From: an uncultured Flavobacteriales bacterium
GTDB lineage: Bacteria > Bacteroidota > Bacteroidia > Flavobacteriales_D > CALLUQ01
Assembly: GCA_938010565.1 (NCBI GenBank)
Contig: CALLUQ010000046.1
Coordinates: 1 to 42,289, forward strand
DNA length: 42,289 bases
Reading direction: 5' to 3'
Shown here: in pieces, positions 26,785 to 34,162 of the stretch
Layout: each line of letters begins with the position of its first letter
How positions within the stretch are numbered: the stretch's first letter is position 1
The notes under the pieces: model-generated
What the model saw: the letters and a program-made list of their open reading frames with translations, nothing else
Databases searched by the model: none
Told to the model about the DNA's origin: nothing
Program-made: the position numbers and the translations under genes

Positions 26785-27315
26785 CTATTTGGATGTAGGT
26801 CTGAATTCTTTGATCACCTCTTGGTTACATTCGAGATAAGGGCCTTCCAACAAGTCGATGCAATAAGGAATAGCCGGAAAAACAGCATCCAGGCATTCGC
26901 GGATCGACTTGGGCTTGCCAGGCAGGTTTACAATTAAGCTTTTCCCCCGTATGCCAGCCGTTTGGCGAGACAGAATGGCGGTAGGCACATACCGAAGGCT
27001 CACTTGCCGCATCCGTTCGCCAAAGCCAACCATCATTTTTTCGCAAACCGCCTCAGTTGCTTCAGGGGTTACATCCCGAAATGCCGGGCCTGTTCCTCCT
27101 GTAGTTACAATGAGGCAACAACCTACTTGGTCAGCCAGTTGGCACAATGCCGCTTCAATTTTGTCCTGCTCATCCGGAATCAGCATAACGTGCTTTTCCC
27201 ACTCCGAAAGCAAGTAGTCGTTGAGGGTATCTTCTATCGCCCGGCCCGACAGATCTTCATAAATTCCGGCACTTGCACGGTCAGAAACCGTTACAATTCC
27301 AATGTGTATATCCAT
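26785..27315 (-). CDS. mogA: Molybdopterin adenylyltransferase
   Basis: Activates molybdopterin by adenylylation before molybdate insertion in molybdenum cofactor synthesis. The 176-aa protein shows VTVSDRASAG, the nucleotide-binding TTGGTGPAFRDVTPEAT and SRQTAGIRGKSLIVNLPGKPKSI, which are classic MogA/MoaB blocks. MogA is preferred over MoaB because of the RDVTPEAT and GIRG wording and the length, but the two are close relatives. It lies 6 bp after hemB and 9 bp before the amidohydrolase. No other moa/moe gene is in the window. Confidence 0.88.
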   Translation of the reverse strand: MDIHIGIVTVSDRASAGIYEDLSGRAIEDTLNDYLLSEWEKHVMLIPDEQDKIEAALCQLADQVGCCLIVTTGGTGPAFRDVTPEATEAVCEKMMVGFGERMRQVSLRYVPTAILSRQTAGIRGKSLIVNLPGKPKSIRECLDAVFPAIPYCIDLLEGPYLECNQEVIKEFRPTSK

Positions 27316-27321
27316 CCCTCT

Positions 27322-28293
27322 TTAATTTTTCATCGTGCGGGCGTAATCCTTGGCAAAATAGGTCAGGATAACGTCGGCACCGGCCCGCCGGATGCTCAGA
27401 AGCATTTCGGCCATTGCCTGTTCATAATTCAACCATCCGTTGCGTGCGGCAGCCACCAGCATGGCACACTCACCGCTCACATGGTATGCAGCAACCGGAA
27501 GGTTAAAATGTTGTTTAAGATCGTGGATAATATCGAGATAACACAAAGCCGGCTTCACCATCAGAAAATCTGCTCCTTCTTCCACATCCAAAGCGGCTTC
27601 CCGAAGCGCTTCGGCACGGTTTGCCGGATCCATCTGATAGGTTTTTTTATCCCCCAACTTTGGTGCGGAAGCCAATGCATCACGGAAAGGGCCGTAAAAT
27701 GCACTTGCATATTTTGCCGTATAAGCCATAATCCCTACCTCTGTAAAACCATCACCATCCAACGCTTTCCGGATAAAAGCCACACGCCCGTCCATCATAT
27801 CGGAAGGTCCGATAATATCAATCCCTGCCTGTGCCTGAGCCACTGCCATCTTTCCCAGTATCGGGAGGGTGGCATCGTTGAGGATCTTCCCGTTTTTCAC
27901 CAAGCCATCGTGGCCATCGGAACTGTAAGGATCCATGGCCACATCGCTGATCAGACAGGTTTCGGGAAAACGTTCCTTTACAGCCCGAATGGCTTTCAGA
28001 TAGAAATTTTCCGGATGGTAACTGTGGGTGGCCTCCCGGTCTTTCAGATGCTCATCCAATGCCGGAAACAACACAAAAGAACGCAAGCCCAACTCCAAAC
28101 ACGATTCCACTTCTTTGAGCAACTCATCGGTAGATAAACGATAATTTCCCGGAAGAGAAACCACTTCGTTCCGAATGCCTTTGCCATCCACTATAAAAAG
28201 CGGATATACCAGATGGGAAACTTCCAAATGGGTTTCCCGTACCAAATCACGGACCGCCGGAGATATCCGGTTCCGTCGAGGACGATTGCGCAT
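27322..28293 (-). CDS. hemB: Porphobilinogen synthase (delta-aminolevulinate dehydratase)
   Basis: Condenses two 5-aminolevulinate molecules to porphobilinogen, the shared precursor of haem and corrinoids. The 323-aa protein has the two Schiff-base lysines in AYTAKYASAFYGPFRDA and MVKPALCYLD. The metal region reads DVAMDPYSSDGHDG, an Asp-type rather than Cys-type site, so the enzyme should use Mg2+ or K+ rather than catalytic Zn2+. The ATG start MRNRPRRNR fits the family. It heads the hemB-mogA-amidohydrolase run. A 219-bp spacer separates it from the ABM gene upstream. Confidence 0.96.
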   Translation of the reverse strand: MRNRPRRNRISPAVRDLVRETHLEVSHLVYPLFIVDGKGIRNEVVSLPGNYRLSTDELLKEVESCLELGLRSFVLFPALDEHLKDREATHSYHPENFYLKAIRAVKERFPETCLISDVAMDPYSSDGHDGLVKNGKILNDATLPILGKMAVAQAQAGIDIIGPSDMMDGRVAFIRKALDGDGFTEVGIMAYTAKYASAFYGPFRDALASAPKLGDKKTYQMDPANRAEALREAALDVEEGADFLMVKPALCYLDIIHDLKQHFNLPVAAYHVSGECAMLVAAARNGWLNYEQAMAEMLLSIRRAGADVILTYFAKDYARTMKN

Positions 28294-28297
28294 GATC

Positions 28298-28486
28298 TTA
28301 ACTATATTTCAACCAACCGTTGAAAGGCACAAGCAAGGTTTTTCCCAACTTGTAACCGCCTCTAATGTAAGCGTAATTTTGAGAATGCGGATGGAAAATT
28401 TTCAGCGGTGCAAGGTCGGGTACCTCAAGCCAAGGCAAGGTAATGCTTTCCGCCGAATCTCCGCCTGAGATCGGAGGGTGCCGCAT
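28298..28486 (-). CDS. Possible small ORF between ABM gene and hemB
   Basis: An open frame fits neatly between the stop of the ABM-domain gene and the start of hemB on the same strand, ending 4 bp before hemB. From the ATG at 28486 it would encode 62 residues with a plausible composition (IFHPHSQNYAYIRGGYKLG). No family is recognised. Its 5' part overlaps a strong stem-loop (TCCGATCTC-AGGCG-GAGATTCGG) at about 28447-28470. The region may therefore be a structured leader of hemB rather than a gene. Confidence 0.25.
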   Translation of the reverse strand: MRHPPISGGDSAESITLPWLEVPDLAPLKIFHPHSQNYAYIRGGYKLGKTLLVPFNGWLKYS

Positions 28487-28512
28487 CGGACCAGGGGGCA
28501 AGGTAGAGGGCT

Positions 28513-28848
28513 TTATCGTGTTTCTTCCGGTGCTTCAAATCCATAATCCCGTTCCACCCGACAAACCCGGACTTTATACGTCTGGTACCAATTACTCATC
28601 CCCTTTTGTTGGGCCACAAGGTGTTCATACTGGTTTTTCCACCGGCGGATCGACTCCAGGTCTTTCCAATAAGAAATCGAAATTCCCAATCCATTCCGCG
28701 CCGCTTCATAACCCAAATAACCTTTTTGCACCCGGGCCAGGTCCAACATACGGCCGGCCGTTTCGCCATACCCTTCCGGGCCGGGCTTTAATGTACTGGA
28801 AAAAATAACCGCGTAATAAGGCGGTTCGGGTGTTTCGGCTATCAACAT
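28513..28848 (-). CDS. Antibiotic biosynthesis monooxygenase (ABM) domain protein
   Basis: A 111-aa dimeric alpha+beta barrel protein. YAVIFSSTLKPGPEGY, QKGYLGYEAARNGLG and ISYWKDLESIRRWKNQYEHLVAQ follow the ABM pattern closely, including the Trp-His-type contact region. Family members include haem-degrading IsdG-like enzymes and quinol monooxygenases. The Asn-Trp-His haem-degrading triad is not obvious here, so no activity is assigned. The ATG start is clear. Its position upstream of hemB is suggestive but may be chance. Confidence 0.82.
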   Translation of the reverse strand: MLIAETPEPPYYAVIFSSTLKPGPEGYGETAGRMLDLARVQKGYLGYEAARNGLGISISYWKDLESIRRWKNQYEHLVAQQKGMSNWYQTYKVRVCRVERDYGFEAPEETR

Positions 28849-28880
28849 AAGATCCGGATCAGGCCTTTAAGATAACGTTT

Positions 28881-29272
28881 TTAGCAGCCGTTTTTGCTTT
28901 TCCAACCTAAAAACCTGACTGGTTCAGGTACCTTAAACTGCTCTTGTTTATCCCATTTTTCTTCGAAGAAATACGTATGACTTATTTCTTCTAAATCACT
29001 TCGATAAATGTCATTAAGAGCTGTAGGGGTTTCACCATTTTCTCTTTTAATGCCTGTTGCGACTGACGACTTAACGATCCGTTTTCTTAGCTGACTTGAA
29101 TCAAAACCACTTGCATTGAATAAAAAAAACCGGATGGCAAAGCGTTAAAATCTATTTCGTTTTGGCTTCTCTGATCGATATAGCGTTGAGCAAACTTTTC
29201 AACAAAGGCATCAAAAACCTTTCGGTCATATTTTTTAAACTGATGCACCCGTCCGTAACCAACCTGTGTACT
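28881..29272 (-). pseudogene. Frameshifted C-terminal remnant of an unrecognised protein
   Basis: Two consecutive minus-strand frames without start codons join into one protein-like reading if one base is added in the T8 tract (A8 on + strand, 29122-29129). The first part reads GYGRVHQFKKYDRKVFDAF and FAQRYIDQRSQNEIDFNALPSG. The second reads FNASGFDSSQLRKRIVKSS, then GETPTALNDIYRSDLEEISH and FKVPEPVRFLGWK before a stop at 28881. Composition and codon use look like a real protein. An in-frame stop precedes the first part, just behind the tricorn gene stop, so the N-terminus is missing. It is absent from the ORF track because no start codon exists in either frame. The family is not recognised. 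Confidence 0.7.
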
Positions 29273-29281
29273 AACTTACAA

Positions 29282-32200
29282 TTAGTTTTTCTTCGGGAAA
29301 TCCGGAGGCCCGGGAACGGTTTTGTTTTGTTTTTCAATTTCACCGAGCAGGTGTTCCACTGCTTTTTTCAATTGCACATCGTTGCCGTGGTATTCCTCGT
29401 AAGGATCTAGGGGTACTTTGATATCCGGTTCAACACCATGCCCTTCAATGATCCATTTTGACCCATCGGTTGAATAATGAGCAAATTCCGGCTTGTGAAG
29501 CGTTCCTCCGTCTATAAAAGGAAGGCTGCCGCGGATGCCCACTACGCCGCCCCAGGAACGTGTCCCAATCAGTTTTCCAATGCCGTAGTGGCGAAATTGA
29601 TAGGAAAATAAATCTCCATCTGAAGCCGAATACATATCAATCAGGCAGGCCTTCGGGCCCACAACCATGGGGTTGGGTGTGGCAACCCCCGCTTCCGAGC
29701 CTCTGGCTACTCCGATGAACCCGGGTTCGCGGCGTAAACGTTCTATAATGATCGAGCTAACGTTTCCTCCTCCGTTGCTACGAACATCAATCAGCATTGC
29801 ACGTTTGTCGGTTTGGGCGTAGAAATAGCGAGCAAATTGGTTGAGCCCGGTCGTTACCATGTCGGGGATATGCACATAGCCGATTGTACCCTCCGACAGT
29901 TCGTCTACTTTTTTCAGGTTGTTTTCCACCCATTCGTAATAGTACAATTGCGATTCATCGCCGATCGGTTTAACAATTATTTTCCGCGCACCTTTTGTCG
30001 AAGGAACTTCATTGACTTCTATTTCAACATACTGCCCGGCTTTTCCGATCAATGCTTGCGACAAGTGCCCCATATCTGCGGTGGATCTGCCGTTGATGGA
30101 AATGATATATTCGCCCACATGAACAAAAACTCCATCTGCCTGTAAAGGCGATTTTAGATCCGGGTTCCAACTGGCTCCGCCAGGGATGTGTTCGATTTTA
30201 TAAAAGCCATTTTTGTGCCGCGAATAACGTGCTCCAAGTAAACCAAGCCGGATGCGTTCCGTATTGGGTCGGTCGCCCCCACTTACATAAGCATGGCCTA
30301 CATTCAGCTCTCCGATCAACTCTCCGATGATGTAATTCAGGTCATTGCGGTGTTTTACATAAGGAAGCAAAACACCGTATTTGGTACGCATGGCCTCCCA
30401 GTCGGTTCCATGCATTGCAGGATCGTAGAAAAAATCCCGCATCTGACGCCAGGACTCGTGGTAAATTTGTGCCCATTCTTCGGATGTGTTGACCCGCATC
30501 TTCATACCCGATAGGCTTACCTTGTTTTTCAACTCCAGCCGGCCCTCGGGAGCCGGTTCAATAAAGTATTCGCCGTCTTTTTCGATCATTACGTTTTCGC
30601 CACTGGCCGAAAACGTGAAGTAGGGATACGCTCCCATGGTCTCCTCTTTCTTTTCTTTCAGATCAAAAAATTTCATCTTACCGGAGCTTTCCATACTGAC
30701 GAAATAGTAATAAATGCCCCCTTTTACAGGGGAAAGAGCCCTATAATATCCTGCGCTTACCGGAAATTGTTCCAAGCGGTCAAAAATTCCATCGGCCTCA
30801 AAAACGGTGGTATTTTCAGTTTCCGGCTCTTCTTTTGCTGCTTCACCGGCAGCAGTTTCATCGTTTTCAACAGGGAAAAGAACCGCTGCTTTTTTGTTCA
30901 ACCTTACCGCATAGATCCGTTCCGAATCCCTGTAAAAATAGTTTTTGTCAATACCATCGTATCGTGCATTAAAATCGCGGGAAGAGATGAAAAAAACGTA
31001 CTGTCCGTCGGAACTGAAGCATGGCGAATGGATTTCATAAAATCCTTTGGTAAGTGCGTTGGTTTTCCTATTTTCAATGTGGTATAAACGAAGAATGCTT
31101 TGTCCTGTGTTGTTGGGCTCAGTGTAAGTGATCCGTTTGCTATCGGGAGAAAATGCAAAATCAACAATCTCCCAATCTTTGCTTTTGGCAATTTCTTCCT
31201 TTTTTGAAGTGGCAACATGCACCAACCAAAGGCGCATGCTCCGATCGTTGTAAGCGATAAACTTGCAATCCGGCGACCACACCAAATGGTATTTATATGC
31301 CCCTCCTCCGGAAGTAACTGCCCGTGCAGGAGAGCTGCCATCTTGTGCCTGAACATATACTTCGTCTTCGCCGCTTTTATCGGAAACAAAAGCAATCCAT
31401 TTTCCATCCGGCGACCAGGCCGGGCTTCTGTCATTGGCATTGGAAGAATGGGTCAGGTTCCGGGTTACTCCGCTGTTTGCCGGCAAAGTAAAAATATCGC
31501 CCCGTCCTGCCAAAACAATGCGTTTTCCATCGGGGGAAATGTCGTGGCCATACACGTGTTCGGAAGCATCCGCCTGCATGCTCCTGGTGGCTTGAAAATC
31601 ACCGTTAATGGTAACCGTTATTTTTTCCTGCTTTTGGGTATTGAGGTCGTAAATGTAGAGGTAACCGCCATTTTCAAAAGCGATGGCATCTTTACACAAA
31701 GAAGGAAATTTGATGTCGTATTCCGTAAAGGAGGTAACTTTTTCCGTTGTTCCGGTTTCAGTATCATACACAAACAGGTTCATGATCCGGTCTCTGTCCG
31801 AGAGATAATACACTTTGTTTTTCCAGTACATGGGCATTACATCCTGAGCATCGTTGTTCGATATGTTCTCCGTTTTATGGGTTTGAGTATCGTACACCCA
31901 GATGTCGTCGGCCATTCCGCCTCTGTAGTATTTCCAGGTACGGAATTCCCGGAATATCCGGTTATAAGCGAGTTTACTCCCATCGGTGTTATAGGAACAC
32001 CAACCGGCCACCGAAAAGGGCATTTCTTCCGAAAGGTCGCCGCTTAAAGGTGCTTTGAAAAGCTGGCCTTTAAAAGCATTAAAAGTGTAACGTCGGGAGC
32101 GGTAAATCACTGATTGATCATCCGGTGCCCAGCCCATTACAATGTTGTTGGGCCCCATGCGGTCGGAAATATCATCGCGTCTTAAGGTAGCGGTATAGGT

Positions 32201-32515
32201 GAGCCGTTTTGGAACACCGCCCTGCGAAGGAATGAAGTACACTTCGGTATTGCCATCGTACTGGCCGGTAAAGGCGATCCGGCTTCCATCGTGCGAAAAC
32301 TTCGGAAACATTTCATACCCCGGGTCGTTGGTTATTTTATGTGCCTCGCCGCCACTTCGGGCTACGGTATATAAATCTCCGGCGTAAGAAAAAACCACTT
32401 GTTGCCCGTGCACAGCAGGAAAGCGAAGCAACCGGGCTTCATGAGTGTTCTGAGCATTTACCAAACCGGCAGCTGCAATTGCAATGCCTGTTGCAATCCA
32501 ATTTTTCAAATTCAT
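29282..32515 (-). CDS. Tricorn-type S41 protease
   Basis: A 1077-aa exported peptidase. A signal peptide (residues 1-~21, AAAGLVNA) is followed by TolB/WD-like beta-propeller repeats (SPDGKWIAF, SPDSKRITY and similar) to about residue 540, a helical linker and C1 region (HESWRQMRDFFYDP), a PDZ-like domain near 770-850, and the S41 core. The core shows SNGGGNVS and YSASDGDLFS, where Ser of SASDGD is the expected nucleophile, and GTRSWGGVVG. In the tricorn SH motif only the His is kept (NVGHAYV). Family members trim oligopeptides to small peptides. The start overlaps the yidD stop by 4 bp (ATGA), so the two are coupled. Confidence 0.92.
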   Translation of the reverse strand: MNLKNWIATGIAIAAAGLVNAQNTHEARLLRFPAVHGQQVVFSYAGDLYTVARSGGEAHKITNDPGYEMFPKFSHDGSRIAFTGQYDGNTEVYFIPSQGGVPKRLTYTATLRRDDISDRMGPNNIVMGWAPDDQSVIYRSRRYTFNAFKGQLFKAPLSGDLSEEMPFSVAGWCSYNTDGSKLAYNRIFREFRTWKYYRGGMADDIWVYDTQTHKTENISNNDAQDVMPMYWKNKVYYLSDRDRIMNLFVYDTETGTTEKVTSFTEYDIKFPSLCKDAIAFENGGYLYIYDLNTQKQEKITVTINGDFQATRSMQADASEHVYGHDISPDGKRIVLAGRGDIFTLPANSGVTRNLTHSSNANDRSPAWSPDGKWIAFVSDKSGEDEVYVQAQDGSSPARAVTSGGGAYKYHLVWSPDCKFIAYNDRSMRLWLVHVATSKKEEIAKSKDWEIVDFAFSPDSKRITYTEPNNTGQSILRLYHIENRKTNALTKGFYEIHSPCFSSDGQYVFFISSRDFNARYDGIDKNYFYRDSERIYAVRLNKKAAVLFPVENDETAAGEAAKEEPETENTTVFEADGIFDRLEQFPVSAGYYRALSPVKGGIYYYFVSMESSGKMKFFDLKEKKEETMGAYPYFTFSASGENVMIEKDGEYFIEPAPEGRLELKNKVSLSGMKMRVNTSEEWAQIYHESWRQMRDFFYDPAMHGTDWEAMRTKYGVLLPYVKHRNDLNYIIGELIGELNVGHAYVSGGDRPNTERIRLGLLGARYSRHKNGFYKIEHIPGGASWNPDLKSPLQADGVFVHVGEYIISINGRSTADMGHLSQALIGKAGQYVEIEVNEVPSTKGARKIIVKPIGDESQLYYYEWVENNLKKVDELSEGTIGYVHIPDMVTTGLNQFARYFYAQTDKRAMLIDVRSNGGGNVSSIIIERLRREPGFIGVARGSEAGVATPNPMVVGPKACLIDMYSASDGDLFSYQFRHYGIGKLIGTRSWGGVVGIRGSLPFIDGGTLHKPEFAHYSTDGSKWIIEGHGVEPDIKVPLDPYEEYHGNDVQLKKAVEHLLGEIEKQNKTVPGPPDFPKKN

Positions 32516-32772
32516 AATAGATCATGCGTTGTTATTTCATCCTTGCGGGCCTTAGGAACCGGATCGTAACCGTGTGTTCCCCAAGGATGACATTTGGATA
32601 ATCGTTTCATTCCGAGCCAGACCCCCTTGAGTGGTCCCCATTCCTTGATCGCTTCGATGGTGTATTGCGAACAAGTGGGCTCGTGGCGACACGAACCCGG
32701 AAAAAGCGGCGAAATGGTCCATTGATAAAGCCGGACCGGAAAAATAAAAATCGTGCAAATTATTTTTTGCAT
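32512..32772 (-). CDS. yidD: Membrane protein insertion efficiency factor YidD
   Basis: A small membrane-associated protein that assists YidC-dependent insertion. LYQWTISPLFPGSCRHEPTCSQYTIEAI is the hallmark, with three conserved Cys/His positions, followed by WLGMKRLSKCHPWG and GYDPVP. The start at the ATG giving MQKIICTIF yields 86 aa, typical of the family; the track start six codons upstream is less likely. Usually yidD sits with rnpA-yidC, but here it is coupled to a tricorn protease gene, a context I would not expect. Confidence 0.92.
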   Translation of the reverse strand: MQKIICTIFIFPVRLYQWTISPLFPGSCRHEPTCSQYTIEAIKEWGPLKGVWLGMKRLSKCHPWGTHGYDPVPKARKDEITTHDLL

Positions 32773-33095
32773 GGTTGCAAGTATACACATTTCGGTGCTG
32801 ACTTAAAGAGTTTGCTTACAGGCTTTAAACACAATGTTGTCTGAAATGTTGTTTTTCATGCACCTTCCCAGAGCCGGGTTTTCTTGTTGTAGTACTCCGG
32901 ACCAACGGCCTCCCGGCAAAGCAAAACAGCAACAAACGCTTGCCCGGAGGTCATTCGTTGGCGAAGGGCATCAACAAAAAAACAGGCGGTTTACGAAATC
33001 AATGCCCATCCGTTTTTGGAGGAATGGAAAAAACAACACGGCATGCTGCGGTTACGGAAAACAAGTGGAGGTGCAAACCGGAAAATCAAAGGCAC
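32773..33095. other. Intergenic region; minus-strand frames look like decayed coding or dispersed repeat
   Basis: No intact gene. On the minus strand a 45-codon open stretch (32856-32990) without a start reads DALRQRMTSGQAFVAVLLC and PEYYNKKTRLWEGA before its stop. A second frame just upstream (QKRMGIDFVNRLFF) would join it with a one-base shift at a T7 tract. This could be a gene remnant or part of a repeated intergenic sequence. The region also must hold the yidD promoter, which I could not pick out. Confidence 0.3.
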
Positions 33096-34157
33096 TCATT
33101 CGATATGGATATACCCCGGGATCACTCCGGTTTGAAAAGAATCCAGTAACGTACCGTTGTCCTTGTATCGGAAAGTCCATCCCCGCTGGGAATAATCAAT
33201 CGCATCGGTTACATAAAGCTCGTGTGCTACAAAGTCGTAATTAAAACCGTAAAACAAATGTGCTGCTGCCGGAATGAGCGGAAAGCCAGGCAACGTTTCG
33301 GCACTGATGTCCATTTGATAAATGCCTTCGTTTAGCCAGTAAAGTTGATCTCCCGTGTTGTTGATGCACAATGAGCCCGGAGATTCGTAAACAGATGAAA
33401 AAGTAAAACGAGCTTCTACGGTCCGTGTTACAGGATCGATGCGCAAGAGTTCCGGTATGCTTTCCAAATACCCCCCGCTGCACAAAACCCAAAGTTTACC
33501 GGTTGCATCCAGGCAAAAACTATCCGGCGAACGGCCTGTTGCAATGCTGTCTTCCAAAACATCGGTTTGCGGATGGATCACCATCATCTGATCGCTCGTT
33601 TTGTTGGCTACCCACACTTTTCCGTTGACGAGTAGCATCTTTTCGGTCCAACCTGCCACGTCGATTTTGCCGGTTACGGTATGGTTACCGGTATGAATGA
33701 TCCATACGCCATCGGCATACAAATCGCTCACGTAGGCTTTTCTGGGGCTTACTTCCAGCATAAAACGGGGGCTTGTTAGTCCTGTTATCGTGGCCTGGTG
33801 TTCCAGGGTACTCCGGTTTACCACTTCAATTTTCCCGGAATTATTTACTACAATGTACAGCGAACCATTCCGTACGGTTACGGACTGGGCCACATCGCCC
33901 AAAGGTTGTTGGTTCACACATTGGTAAACAGCGGAGTACGCTTCTTTTCCGACAGGGTCATAAACGCTCAGGCTGGCATTACCTCCCTGGAAATTCCCTT
34001 CATTTACCACCCATATTTTACGTCCGGAAGGCAAACATGCCCCTCCTTCAGGGGTTTCCATATCGGTTTGCGGGCTCGGGTCCGGGTTCTTTTCGCAGGA
34101 GATCCATCCGATCATTCCCGCCAGAACCAGGATCCGCTGAAATCGAAACATCATCAT
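33096..34157 (-). CDS. BtuG-like beta-propeller lipoprotein (YncE/DUF5074 type)
   Basis: A 353-aa lipoprotein: MMMFRFQRILVLAGMIGWISC gives a signal peptide with a lipobox Cys at about 21, followed by an acidic/Pro-rich tether. The mature part has seven-bladed-propeller style repeats of the YncE/DUF5074 kind (IWVVNEGNFQGGNASLSVYD, SPRKAYVSDLYADGVWIID-like blades, KLWVLCSGG). In Bacteroides, BtuG is a surface propeller lipoprotein that binds cobalamin with extreme affinity and hands it to BtuB. Here the gene begins 5 bp after btuB in a riboswitch-led operon, so the same role is a strong inference. It is the last gene of the locus. Confidence 0.82.
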   Translation of the reverse strand: MMMFRFQRILVLAGMIGWISCEKNPDPSPQTDMETPEGGACLPSGRKIWVVNEGNFQGGNASLSVYDPVGKEAYSAVYQCVNQQPLGDVAQSVTVRNGSLYIVVNNSGKIEVVNRSTLEHQATITGLTSPRFMLEVSPRKAYVSDLYADGVWIIHTGNHTVTGKIDVAGWTEKMLLVNGKVWVANKTSDQMMVIHPQTDVLEDSIATGRSPDSFCLDATGKLWVLCSGGYLESIPELLRIDPVTRTVEARFTFSSVYESPGSLCINNTGDQLYWLNEGIYQMDISAETLPGFPLIPAAAHLFYGFNYDFVAHELYVTDAIDYSQRGWTFRYKDNGTLLDSFQTGVIPGYIHIE

Positions 34158-34162
34158 ACGGG

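Noticed and set aside
26962-28137. 391-aa plus-strand ORF
   Set aside because: It lies antisense to mogA and hemB, whose catalytic motifs are intact. Its composition is typical of a shadow frame.
31217-32047. 276-aa plus-strand ORF
   Set aside because: It is antisense to the propeller region of the tricorn protease, with no recognisable domain.
32834-33244. 136-aa plus-strand ORF upstream of yidD
   Set aside because: Low-complexity composition, and it runs antisense into the end of the BtuG-like gene.
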